From Exilibacterium sp. (GTDB lineage: Bacteria > Pseudomonadota > Gammaproteobacteria > Pseudomonadales > Cellvibrionaceae), in contig JANQMH010000069.1 in assembly GCA_028280195.1 (NCBI GenBank), forward strand, positions 18,985 to 82,984: 64,000 bases of DNA. Direction: 5' to 3'. Below, piece by piece: positions 34,979 through 45,200 of the stretch (its first letter is position 1; every line of letters begins with the position of its first letter). The position numbers and the translations under genes are program-made. The notes under the pieces are model-generated. The model did no database searches, was not told the origin of the DNA, and was given only the letters and a program-made list of their open reading frames with translations.

Positions 34979-35446
34979 CTACAGTTCCTTTGTCATAAAT
35001 ATACTGTATGGATCTTCAAGATAGTCCGCAAACGGTTCACACTCTTTGAATCCAAAGCCCACATACAGTTTATGTGCGGCAGAGAACGCATCCATCGATC
35101 CGGTTTCCAGGCTCACCCTTTTATAGTGCCGGTTTTTCGCTTCATTCAATATATGCTTTAAAAGCCCTGCAGCAACACCTTTGCGCTGATGCCCAATCGC
35201 GGTTCGCATCGACTTGATTTCGGCGTGTCGGCAATCCAGCTCCTTGAGCGCTCCGCAACCCAGCAATTCGCCGCCACGCCATCCGCTCCAGACGGTGACT
35301 TCCGGCCGGCGCAGTTCATCCAGATCCAGCGCATGTATGCTCTCCGGCGGTGAGTACTTTGCCATACTGCGCAAATGCTGTTGCATGAGTTCAGCTATTT
35401 CAGGCCCCGCCAGATCATCCACCCTTATATCCATTTCCATTTGCAT
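34979..35446 (-). CDS. GNAT-family acetyltransferase
   Basis: 155 aa. Acetyl-CoA loop QRKGVAAGLLKHIL near residue 85 (Q/RxxGxG/A), preceded by the strand EIKSMRTAIG and followed by YKRVSLETGSMDAFSAAHKLYVGFGF, a typical GNAT fold. Substrate unknown. On the minus strand, 10 bases downstream of the broken permease gene. Confidence 0.88.
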   Translation of the reverse strand: MQMEMDIRVDDLAGPEIAELMQQHLRSMAKYSPPESIHALDLDELRRPEVTVWSGWRGGELLGCGALKELDCRHAEIKSMRTAIGHQRKGVAAGLLKHILNEAKNRHYKRVSLETGSMDAFSAAHKLYVGFGFKECEPFADYLEDPYSIFMTKEL

Positions 35447-35456
35447 ATAACACCAT

Positions 35457-36037
35457 CTATAGCGCTTGAATCAACAACAACATAGCCAGAGTAAACAGCA
35501 GCGCTCTGATCACTTTTCTGTAAACGCTCAGTTTGATCTTCCGCTTGATAAAAATACCGAAGCCCAGCCCCAGTGAAGTGGCGGCGCCATAACCTTGGTC
35601 AGGCCACCCAGCACACCCGCAGAGATACCAAACAGGCATTTGGCACTCAGGGGATACCTCCTGATCCATCTGAGATTCAACTTTATTTTATCAGCGAACA
35701 GGTAAATCAGTATCGCTGCCGCCAGCACGACTTTGAAAATATCGGCTTGAGTGAATATCAATATCAGCGTGCCGATCGCACTGCCAAATACCGCCAGTAG
35801 CGCCAGCAGATAATGGCGGCGGAGGGCAGCGGCCATATCGCCCTCACTGAAGATACTGACGAGATTTACTAGAATAGTTGGGATCAAGGTAAGCAGAATC
35901 GCCGTCTGCATATCGGTGACAAGCGCCAACAGCGGCGTAGCCACCATTGGAAAGCCAAAGCCGATACTACCGTGAATCAGTGCCGCAATCAGTAAGATGC
36001 CCGCCAGGGCGGCGACTGCCTCCGGACTCAAGCCCAT
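35457..36037 (-). pseudogene. broken TauE/SafE-type sulfite/anion permease
   Basis: From the ATG at 36037 the frame reads MGLSPEAVAALAGILL and GSIGFGFPMVATPLLAL, the TauE/SafE family start, through about 145 residues to FGISAGVLGGLTKVMAPPL. Here it shifts: the rest of the family C-terminus (SLGLGFGIFIKRK, then the last hydrophobic segment LLFTLAMLLLIQAL) is in another frame ending at 35457. Intact members are about 245 aa, so some 50-60 residues and one or two odd bases are missing at about 35580. It lies just after the MFS exporter gene on the same strand. Confidence 0.7.
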
Positions 36038-36056
36038 AACGTGGTTGACTATCCCG

Positions 36057-37640
36057 TTACTCCTGTGGCCGCTTTTTTCTCTGCCCGGGTTGCAGTGAAA
36101 CCCAGGCAATCAAGCCGCTGAGTGCGGCCAGCACGCCGCAAACCACCATCAGCATGCGAAAGGTATCGACGTACGCCAGCGCCACTGAGCTGGCGACCGT
36201 TGCGGCGGCAGGCTCCGGTACCCCGGCGGGTGCCTGCAGCTCCGCCAGTTGCGATGCCTGCCCGGCCAGCTGTGTAACCAGTGATGGCGGCAGTTCCGCC
36301 TGCTGCAGGCGCTGTTCCAACACGCCGCCAAAATACCCTACCGCAACTGCCGTCAGCGCTCCGACGGCGATGACGCCCGCCAGGCGCGCGGCGGTATTGT
36401 TGACCCCCGAGGCCACACCGGCCTGACGTTCTGGTACCGCCCCCATCACCACCGTGGTCAGCGGTGCAACGCTCAGGGTCATGCCGACACCGACAATGGC
36501 GATGCCCGGCAGAAAGCCGCTGACAAAGTCGGCGTCCCGGCCCGGAATGGCCAGTGCCATAAAGCCGGCCGCTGCCACCATCGGCCCCAGCGTCAGCACC
36601 AGTCGCGGATCAAAGCGCCGGATCAAATCACCGGCAAAGGTTGAGCCAAAGCCCAATATCAGGGTCAGCGGCAGGAACGCTGCACCTGCCTGCAGAGCCG
36701 AATACTGCTGCACCTGAATCAGATTGAACGGCAGAAAGTACAGGGCACCGCTGAGGGCACTGTAGAGTAATAAAGTCACCAGATTGGCACCGCTAAACGC
36801 GCGCGAGCGGAACAGACTCAATGGCAGCATGGGTGCGGTAAACCGCAATTCGCGCCAGATAAAACATGCCCCCAATAGAAAGGCCACAAGCAAAAGCACC
36901 AGCCGCTGCGCCTGCGCGCCCGGATTGACCAGCGCATAGATCAGCAGGCCCAGCGCTGCGGCGAGAAAAATCGCACCGGGATAATCGAGTTTATCCGATC
37001 GCCGCACCGCACCGGCCGGCACCCGCCACCAGGCGATGCCGGCCGTTAGCGCCGCCAGCAGTGGCACGAAGTAAAATACCGCCGGCCAGCCCCACAAATC
37101 CACCAGCCAGCCACCGATTACCGGACCGATAGCGGTTGTCAGCGCCGAGGCACCGGCCCAGGTGCCGATGGCGCGCCCGCGCTCGTGCTCATCGAAATAA
37201 CTGCCGATAAGCGCCAGGCTGGACGGCACCAGCAGCGCGCCGCCGAGGCCCTGCAGCAGGCGCGCGGCGATCAATAGCGGCAGCGAATCGGCGAGACCGC
37301 AGATTACCGAGCTGGCGCCGAAGATAAACACGCCGAGAATGAAGATCCGCCGCAATCCGTAGCGATCGCCGAGCGAGCCGCCGATCAGCATCAACGAGCC
37401 CAGCATCAACAGATAGGCATTGACTACCCATTGCAGACCCGCCGAGCTGACGTCCAGATCGGCCTGTATCGCCGGCAGCGCAAGGTTGACCGCGGAGCCT
37501 TCGATAAAGGCCAGACTGGAACCGAGAATCGCAGTTGCCAGTACCCAGGGTTTGTCGCGCCGGGGGCAGGCGGGTTGCGCCGGCTGCGCGCCGATCTGGG
37601 CCTGGTCGCAGGGTGGCCGCACGGCTGAGGCAAGTGTCAT
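36057..37640 (-). CDS. MFS drug exporter, DHA2 (EmrB/QacA-like) type
   Basis: 527 aa with about 14 membrane segments. Motif A is GGSLGDRYGLRRIF (about residue 82) and a motif C-like GPVIGGWLVDLWGWPAVFY lies near residue 170; LQGLGGALLVPSSLALIGSYF and LDVSSAGLQWVVNAYLLMLG are typical of DHA2 proteins that expel drugs by proton exchange. The C-terminal tail is basic. Substrate cannot be told; no regulator gene adjoins it. Confidence 0.92.
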   Translation of the reverse strand: MTLASAVRPPCDQAQIGAQPAQPACPRRDKPWVLATAILGSSLAFIEGSAVNLALPAIQADLDVSSAGLQWVVNAYLLMLGSLMLIGGSLGDRYGLRRIFILGVFIFGASSVICGLADSLPLLIAARLLQGLGGALLVPSSLALIGSYFDEHERGRAIGTWAGASALTTAIGPVIGGWLVDLWGWPAVFYFVPLLAALTAGIAWWRVPAGAVRRSDKLDYPGAIFLAAALGLLIYALVNPGAQAQRLVLLLVAFLLGACFIWRELRFTAPMLPLSLFRSRAFSGANLVTLLLYSALSGALYFLPFNLIQVQQYSALQAGAAFLPLTLILGFGSTFAGDLIRRFDPRLVLTLGPMVAAAGFMALAIPGRDADFVSGFLPGIAIVGVGMTLSVAPLTTVVMGAVPERQAGVASGVNNTAARLAGVIAVGALTAVAVGYFGGVLEQRLQQAELPPSLVTQLAGQASQLAELQAPAGVPEPAAATVASSVALAYVDTFRMLMVVCGVLAALSGLIAWVSLQPGQRKKRPQE

Positions 37641-37830
37641 AAGCTATATCCGCTAAGAACAGATCACAACGGCGGCATCGAAAAAGACGCCGGCTCATGC
37701 GAGCATAAACAGCTATTGATGCCGTTGTGTGACAGGGTATCGCGAATCAGTCACCGCCGCAGCAGGCGCCGGCGATAAACTTCCCGGTTGGCCGTCATTC
37801 GCGCCACAGTCATTCGCAGTAACAAGGGCC

Positions 37831-38310
37831 TTAGCGACGAAAATCCAGATAAACTTTTTCCAACGCGCCGACATCGGGGATAACGGCAGTTTCACCGGCG
37901 ACGGAAACATGCATTAATTCAAACGGCTTCTTGTCTTCTACCGCTACGGTGCTGATTTCTTCGGCATTGACCCGGGCCAGGCGCGGGATACCCTGGGTCG
38001 GCAGGGCGATAAACGGCAGGTTGTCGCTGACACCGGTATTGTTGAGCACAGCCACCCGGCTGTGGGAGGTGGGATCGGGACGGGGTTCGCCATTCAGTAC
38101 TTCAAAGCTGAGCAGCGGCACCGGCTGTTCGCGCCAGATAAAAACCCCCAGGTACCAGTCGGGTGTATTCGCTTCCGGCTGCGGCTGGCGGTAGGGCGCC
38201 ATCTCCGCCACCGTAACGGTGGGCAGCAGCAGCAGCCGACCGGCGAGAGGAATCAGCAGGCTTGCCACTTCCTCTACGGTTTGATGATTTACTACTTGCG
38301 GTGAGTTCAT
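37831..38310 (-). CDS. chpC: CheW-like protein ChpC
   Basis: 159 aa with one CheW domain: LLIPLAGRLLLLPTVTVAEM, PDWYLGVFIWREQPVPLLSFE and FIALPTQGIPRLARV. In Pseudomonas ChpC is an accessory adaptor linking further receptors to the Pil-Chp kinase. It is last in the run pilG-H-I-J-K-chpA-B-C, 6 bases after chpB, which supports the name more than sequence alone does. Confidence 0.85.
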   Translation of the reverse strand: MNSPQVVNHQTVEEVASLLIPLAGRLLLLPTVTVAEMAPYRQPQPEANTPDWYLGVFIWREQPVPLLSFEVLNGEPRPDPTSHSRVAVLNNTGVSDNLPFIALPTQGIPRLARVNAEEISTVAVEDKKPFELMHVSVAGETAVIPDVGALEKVYLDFRR

Positions 38311-38316
38311 AAGCTG

Positions 38317-39291
38317 TTACCGATTTCCACTGTATACACCGGATGAATCCAGCGGCATGGGGCCGCGCATAATTTTAGTCAATTCGGCCGCCAGTGACTG
38401 CGGTGACCCGTGGTAGCCGACACATCCGGTCTCCAGGGCAGCGTCGGGCATTGACGATACGGTACAGGTAGATGGCGACTGTGCCCACACCCGGCCGCCC
38501 TGGCGGTGCATCAGCCGTGAGCTGACGGCGCCGTCGTCGCCCATGCCGGTAAATATTATCACCCCGCTGCGCCGGCCGTAACTGCGCGCCAGATTGGCAA
38601 CCACCTGGTCGACAGAGGGTTTGTAGGGCCCCGACCATTGCTCGTCGAGCAGCGCCAGGGTGCCGTTATCCGATATTTCCACCCGCTTGTCGGTGGCAAC
38701 CACCACTACCGCATTCTCCACAATCACAGTGCCGTGGACGGCCACCTGGCCGGCATAGTGTGAGCCTTTGCCCACCACCTGCGCCAGCGTGCGGTCGAAC
38801 TCGGCGTCGATATGCTGCACGTAAATAAAGCCCACACCGATATCGGCCGGCAGGGCACACAAAAACTCATTCACCGCCCGCGGCCCGCCGGTGCTGGCCG
38901 CCAGTACCCATATCTGTCGCGCCGCCTCGGCGGTATTGCGCTCGAGATTGATGGTGCCGGCAAGCTGCTGCAGTTTGCCGCGCAGGCGCCGCGACCAGGC
39001 CAGGTATTCCGGCCCCGTGGCAGAGGGTACCGGACCTTCGCCGAAAATAATCGGCGGCGCAATGCCGTGCAGCCAGTCATCCAGTTCGGTCACCCCGGGG
39101 CTGGCCAGGTCCACATGCACCAGCCAGGCATCGACCGGCTCCGACAGCTGCAGCTGTTCCACCTGAGCCGCCAGGTGCGAGGTCGCTACGCTATAGCCGA
39201 ACTCCAGCACCACGTGGCGCAAGGTATGCTGCTGCAATGCGGTGTCGGCCAGAATGCCGATACGCAGGGGCTGCAGCGGGAACCTGGCCAC
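38317..39291 (-). CDS. chpB: chemoreceptor methylesterase ChpB (CheB-like)
   Basis: 324 aa. The C-terminal half is the methylesterase: VLAASTGGPRAVNEFL (Ser), YVQHIDAEFD (His) and FTGMGDDGAVSS (Asp) give the catalytic triad. The N-terminal 110 residues resemble a receiver domain but keep few acidic pocket residues, so control by phosphorylation may be weak. It removes methyl groups added by PilK to PilJ. Starts 4 bases after chpA. Confidence 0.92.
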   Translation of the reverse strand: MARFPLQPLRIGILADTALQQHTLRHVVLEFGYSVATSHLAAQVEQLQLSEPVDAWLVHVDLASPGVTELDDWLHGIAPPIIFGEGPVPSATGPEYLAWSRRLRGKLQQLAGTINLERNTAEAARQIWVLAASTGGPRAVNEFLCALPADIGVGFIYVQHIDAEFDRTLAQVVGKGSHYAGQVAVHGTVIVENAVVVVATDKRVEISDNGTLALLDEQWSGPYKPSVDQVVANLARSYGRRSGVIIFTGMGDDGAVSSRLMHRQGGRVWAQSPSTCTVSSMPDAALETGCVGYHGSPQSLAAELTKIMRGPMPLDSSGVYSGNR

Positions 39292-39295
39292 ACGC

Positions 39296-42200
39296 TCAAT
39301 CCTCCTCTGCGCCGATCAGCTCGCGGATATTCTCCAACAGCGCGTCTTCCTGATAGGGCTTACCCATGTATTTCTGCACGCCCAGGCTGAGGGCGCGATC
39401 GCGGTGCTTCTCACCGGTGCGCGAGGTGATCATAATAATCGGCACATGCTTGAGGCGGCTGCTGGAGCGCACGTTTTTCGCCACTTCAAAGCCGTCCATG
39501 CGCGGCATTTCGATATCCAGCAGCATCAGCTCGGGAATATTGTCCTGCAACTGGCGCAGCGCGTCGGCGCCGTCTTTGGCGGTGACGACATTGTAACCCT
39601 CGCGCTCGAGAAAACGCGAGGTCACCTTGCGCACGGTCACCGAGTCGTCCACCACCATCACTGTCTGCAGGTCCTGTTCGTCCTCCGCCGGCACATCCTT
39701 CTGCAGTACCGGCATGGCGATACTGGCCAGTGCGGCCTGCTGGCGGATCATGGCGTGCAGGTCGAGAATCACTACCACGCTGCCGTCACCCATTACCGTG
39801 GCGCCGGAAAGCCCCAACACGGCGCTGAACTGTTGCCCCAGGCTCTTTACCACGATCTCGCGGCTGCCCAGCAGGCTGTCAACCTGGAACGCCACCGCAT
39901 TTTCCGCGGTGCGCACCAGCACTACCGGCAGCGGCAGGGCCTGGCCTTCGAGTTTGGGACTGGCATCGGACTTCAGCAGTGTGCCGAGGTAGCGCACTTG
40001 ATAGTTTTCACCGGCATATTCGAAGCGCGCGTGTTCGTCCTGGTAATAGTGCTCGAGCTCGAACGGGCTGACCCGCACAATACCCTCGATGGTGTTGAGC
40101 GGAATCGCATAGCGGTCATCACCAATTTCCACCATCAGCGCGCGGTTCACCGATACGGTAAACGGCAGGCGCACCACAAATTCGGAGCCGGCGCCCGGGG
40201 TGGAATCGATAAACATCGAGCCGCCCAACTGTTTGATCTCGCTGTGCACCACATCCATGCCCACGCCGCGGCCGGAAATTTGCGTGACCTTGTCGGCGGT
40301 GCTGAAACCGGCGTGCAGGATGAACTGCAGAATATCGTGATTACTGAGCTTGGCATCGGCGCGCATCAGGCCGCGCTCGATGGCCTTTTCCCGCACTTTA
40401 TCGAGATCGACACCCTTGCCATCGTCGGCCAGCCGAATCAGTACGTCGCCACCCTCGCGCCCGAGGCTGAGTACGATACGCCCCGCTTCGGGCTTGCCGG
40501 CGTTGAGGCGATCGCGCCCCGGCTCAATGCCGTGGTCGACCGCATTGCGCAGCATATGCTCCAGCGGCGCCACCATGCGTTCCAATACCGAGCGGTCCAG
40601 TTCACCTTCGACATTGTCCAGCTCGAAAGTTACCTGTTTGCCGAGTTCGGCCGCCACCTGCCGTACGATGCGCCGCAATCTCGGTACCAGACGCGAGAAC
40701 GGCACCATGCGCGAGCGCATCAGGCCTTCCTGGAGGTCGGTGTTGATGCGCGCCTGTTGCAGCAACAGCGTTTCGGTATCGCGGGTTTTATCCGTCAGGG
40801 TGGATTTCAGGTCCATCAAGTCGGACGCCGATTCGATCAGCGCCCGCGACAAATGCTGCAGCTGGGAATAGCGATCCATCTCCAGCGGGTCGAATTCCTC
40901 GTGCTCCGCCATCTGTTCCTGGCGGAACAGGATCTGCGCTTCGGTTTCTATATCCAGGCGCCGCAATTGCTCCTGCAGGCGCTGGATGGTGGACTCCATT
41001 TCCTCGATGGCAAAACCGAGTTCACTCACCTGGGTTTCCATCCGGCCGCGGCTGATGGAGGTCTCACCGGCGAGGTTGACCAGCTCCTCCAGCAGTTCGG
41101 AGGAGACCTTGACCATCTCCTGCGGCCCGCTGCGCCGCGCCGCCATTGGCGAACTGGCCGACGCCGTTGCCGGCGGTGACGGCATTTCCGCCGCGGCCGG
41201 CGCCGGCGGCACGCTCTGCAGCGGCTGGCGCTTGGGTGCAAACGGCAGAATGGCGGCGCTGCCGCTTTTGCCGGCTTCGCCGGTGCTATCGTCGAGGTCC
41301 TGCAGATTGTGTTCAGCCGCTGTGTCGCCGGGCTGCCCGGTGGCGGCCGGCTGCTGCGCCTCGGGCGCGGGCTGTTCGGTGTCGGTGCTGGACTCCTGCG
41401 CCTGCGCCACCATGACTTCCTGCAGCCCTTCGGGCAGGTGCCCGGCCAGCCTGCCTTTGACCTTCTCGGTGCTTCTCAGCAGGCGGTCCTGATAACCGTG
41501 TATGCGATCAAAAAAATTCATATCGGCCGGCGCCCGCCCGCCCAGGTCTATCAGGAAGGTTTCAAATTCGTGGGCCAGTTCGCCGATGCCCATCAGCCCG
41601 GCCAGCCGCGCGCCGCCTTTGAAGGTGTGCAGGGCGCGTTTCAGTTCCTCGACACTGGCGCGGTTATCCCAGTCTTCCTGCCACTCGTGAATGGCTTCGT
41701 CGATTTCCTCCAGCAGCTCATCGGCCTCTTCGGTGAAAATCTCCAGAATTTCCACGTCGATATCGTCGCCATCTTCATCCTCGAGCGGGGTATCGACATG
41801 CGCGCCGGTGACTTCACTCACAACTTCGGCCGGCGGCTGCGCCGCCTCGGGCGCGCTGACAGGCTCTGTTTCAACATCGAAGGACTGGGCGGTTTCCTCG
41901 ACTTCGATATCGGTGGCCTGTTCATCGAGATCGAGGCTCTCGGCAAAAATACCCGCCGGCTGCGCATCTGTGCCGGCCTGTGTCCCGGTTTCTGCGGCAA
42001 TCTCTACGCCAGGCTCTGCCTCTACCTCGACCTCTGCCTCAACCTCTGCCTCAACCTCTGCTTCCACTTCAACGACAGGCATCTCGGCAGTTGTCGCATT
42101 TTCATCCGGCGCGTTCGGCAGCGGCTCGGCCAGATCGTATTCGAGCGGCTGCGCCTCCACGGCATCGGCGATTGCGGGAATATCGGCACTGTCAACCGGC

Positions 42201-45200
42201 AGCAGCTCGGGCATCTCCTGCGGCTGCAGCTCGACTTCGATACCGGGTAATTCCTCCAGCGGCTGCGACGGCTGTGGCGCCGCCGAGGCCAGCAGCAGAT
42301 CAAACTGCGCCGCCAGCTCGGCGGGAATTTCCGCCAGGTTCTGGCCCGCGGCCACCGCGTCCACCATATCCAGCAGGCACTCGTGACCTTCGCTCAGCAG
42401 GGAAAAAACCGATTCGTTGTCGTAGTGGGAGTCGGACTGCAGCAGCTCGTAAACATTGCGCAGGTATTCGCTGAGGCCGGCCATGGGCGGCAGGTTGGCC
42501 TGCCCGGCGCCTTTTTCCAGGGTCTGCAGTTCGGCAATCAGGCTCAACAGCTCGTGCGAGTCCAGCGCCGTTTTCAGCCAGCGCTGCAGCACCTTGTCGG
42601 CGTCGAGCAGCAGATTCATGTCCTCCGCCATGAAAATCGACAGCAGGTGCGGGTCGACTTTTTTGCTGTCGGCAGCGGTGGCTTCCTTCTGCCGGATCAG
42701 ATGGCCGACGGAAAGCTCCTTGAGTTCGGCAATACGGGCCACATACTGGGGCAGGCGCTGAATCTCCACAGTCTGCCCCTGCTCAATCTGCGTCAGTGCC
42801 TCGCGGGTATAACTGACACCATCCTTGAGCAGCTGCAGAATATCGTCATCGATACTGACCTGGTAGGTACGCAACTCTTTGACGAAGCGCTCCAGCGGCG
42901 TGGCCAGTTGCGCAATCGGCATCACATCGGCCATATGCGCGCTGCCCTTGAGGGTGTGCAGGGCGCGCTGCATGGTATCGCTGGGCGGGGTGTACAGCGG
43001 CGCAGCCAGGGTCATGTCGTCGATATAGGATTGCACGGTCTGCAGGTGCGTAATCGCCTCGGAGCCGAAAATCTCCCACAGCACAGTCTCGCTGTCGGCG
43101 TCTTCGTCCTCGGGTTCCACTGCCGCTTCGGCGGCGGCCTGCGCCGGCGGCACGAAGCCTTCCACCACGGCGCCCTGCGAGTCCACCTGTGCAGCCAGTT
43201 CCGCCGGCGTAGCGCCTCTGGCCAGTTGCTCGCCCCAGTCCATATACTGCTTTGTTTCGGCCGGGTAGGGATTGTCGGTTTTGCGACTGAAGGCATCGAC
43301 CATGGCCGGCAGCAACTGCCGCACTCTGTCGATCAGGCCCACGAGGTACTGATTGGGTTCGATCGTTGCGTCGATAACGCGGTTGAGCATATTCTCGATG
43401 GCCCAGGCCAGTTCGCCGATATCATTGGCCTCCACCATGCGGCCGCTGCCCTTGAGCGTATGAAAGGCGCGCCGCACTTCGGTCAGCGCTTCTTCATTAT
43501 TGAAGCCGTCGATCCAGACCGGAAAGAATTCGTTGATGGTCGCCAGTACCTCACCGGCCTCCTCGACGAAGATTTCCAGAATCTCATCGTCGACATCGCT
43601 GCCGGTATCATCCTCTTCAGCCGTGGCGGCGACCTGGCCGGCGCCGGTATCGGGAGCCTGGGAGGTATGAAGAGGATCGGGGGTATGAGGCGTATCGGCA
43701 CTGCCGCTGTCGGCTTCGAGACGCCCGCCATCGACCCGGTCGCTAAACTGAATCACTTCGGCGGATACCGGCGCCGGCGCGGGCTGCTGCTCCACCTGCT
43801 CCGATACCGGGCCGGGCGAAAAGTCCGCATCGTCCCCGGCCACTTCAGCGGCGGCTGGCGGCGGCTCGCTTGCCGGCGCCGCCTCAGGGACGGCCTCGCC
43901 GGGCGACTCCACCCCGTAGCCCAGCGCCTCGACACTTTCTTCGGCTACGCCCAGCAGCAGTTCATTGTCTTCGTCCTGGTCACCACTGAGTCGCTCGAGA
44001 TAGTACTCCACGCTGGCAATGGCGTCGGCCAGGGTGTCGAGGGTAGACCACTCGGGTGTATGTTTCTGCTCCAGCAGTTGCTCCTGGATATAGCGGGCAC
44101 AGGCTTCGAGTATGCGCGCCGGCCGCGGCAGCGGCACCATTTCCAGGCCGCCGCGAATCTCGTTCAGCAGTTTCGGTACGTTGACGAGGTGGTCGCGATC
44201 CCACTGCGAGGCGATATATTCGATAATGGCGTCTTTGGCCTGTTCCAGTCCGTTGCGCGATTCGCGCAGTACCGATTCCTGTGCGCGGTCGATATGAATA
44301 TCGCGATGCCCGGCATCCGCCTTACCGGCCTTGCCGGCACCGGCCGCCAGGGCCTCCAGCGTATGTTCGATTTCGATGATTTCGCCGGCGATGCGCATCA
44401 GCAGATCCTGGGAAATGCTCTGGTTGTCGGCCGCCTCCTGCAGCCGGCTGCCCAGCGCCAGCACCTGCTTGCGCAGGCGCCCTATTCCCATCACCGCCAT
44501 GGTATCGGCGACGCGCTTGAAGATGGGCAGGGCTTCGGCCAGCGCGCGGCCGTCGTCGTCGCCACTCAGCACCACATCCAGCGAGTGCTTGATCGCATCG
44601 AGTTCATCTTTCAACGCCGCCACTACCGAGCGCACGGCATCGGGGTCCGGCGCCGCCATCAGCTCTTCGCTTTCGCCGGCGGCCTCTTCGGACTCGGGCA
44701 GGGCTTCCTGCAGGTTGTAGCGCTTTTTGACACGCTGTATGTGCTTGCCTTTGCCCGGTGCGCGGGCAATGTAGTAAAGGATGTTTTTAATTAACTCGTC
44801 GTTGCTGAATTCATCCAGGCTCGGCAGGCCTTTCAAAGCCAGCACCTTGATTTCCCTGTCGAGCTGGCGCAACAGGTTTTTTACCGACACACTGGCTTCG
44901 ATGGCGTCATTGGTGAGCCCATCGCCCAGCGCCAGAGCGATATCCCACAGCGGCTGGCGGGCAGTGCCCTGGGTGAGTTGGTAGAGGCGCGCAAACACCT
45001 TGTTGAGATAGGCCAGATTGTCCTCGGGGTTGACATTGCGAATCACCCCGGCGGCGGCATACTGATACATCTGCCGCAGTTTTTTCACTACCGACAAGAA
45101 CTGTTTGGCATCCCTGGCAATGGCCTGGCGCTCGCCGCTGACGCGGCGCGCAGCCTTGAGGTCGGGTGCAAACAGTTTGGTTTCGGTCAGCAGACTTTCG

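Noticed and set aside
42383..44794. 803-aa open frame on the plus strand inside chpA
   Set aside because: It is antisense to ChpA, whose domains are clear; long antisense frames are common in GC-rich genes and the translation has no family features. The same holds for 4229-5644 (antisense to tkt) and 39242-41179.
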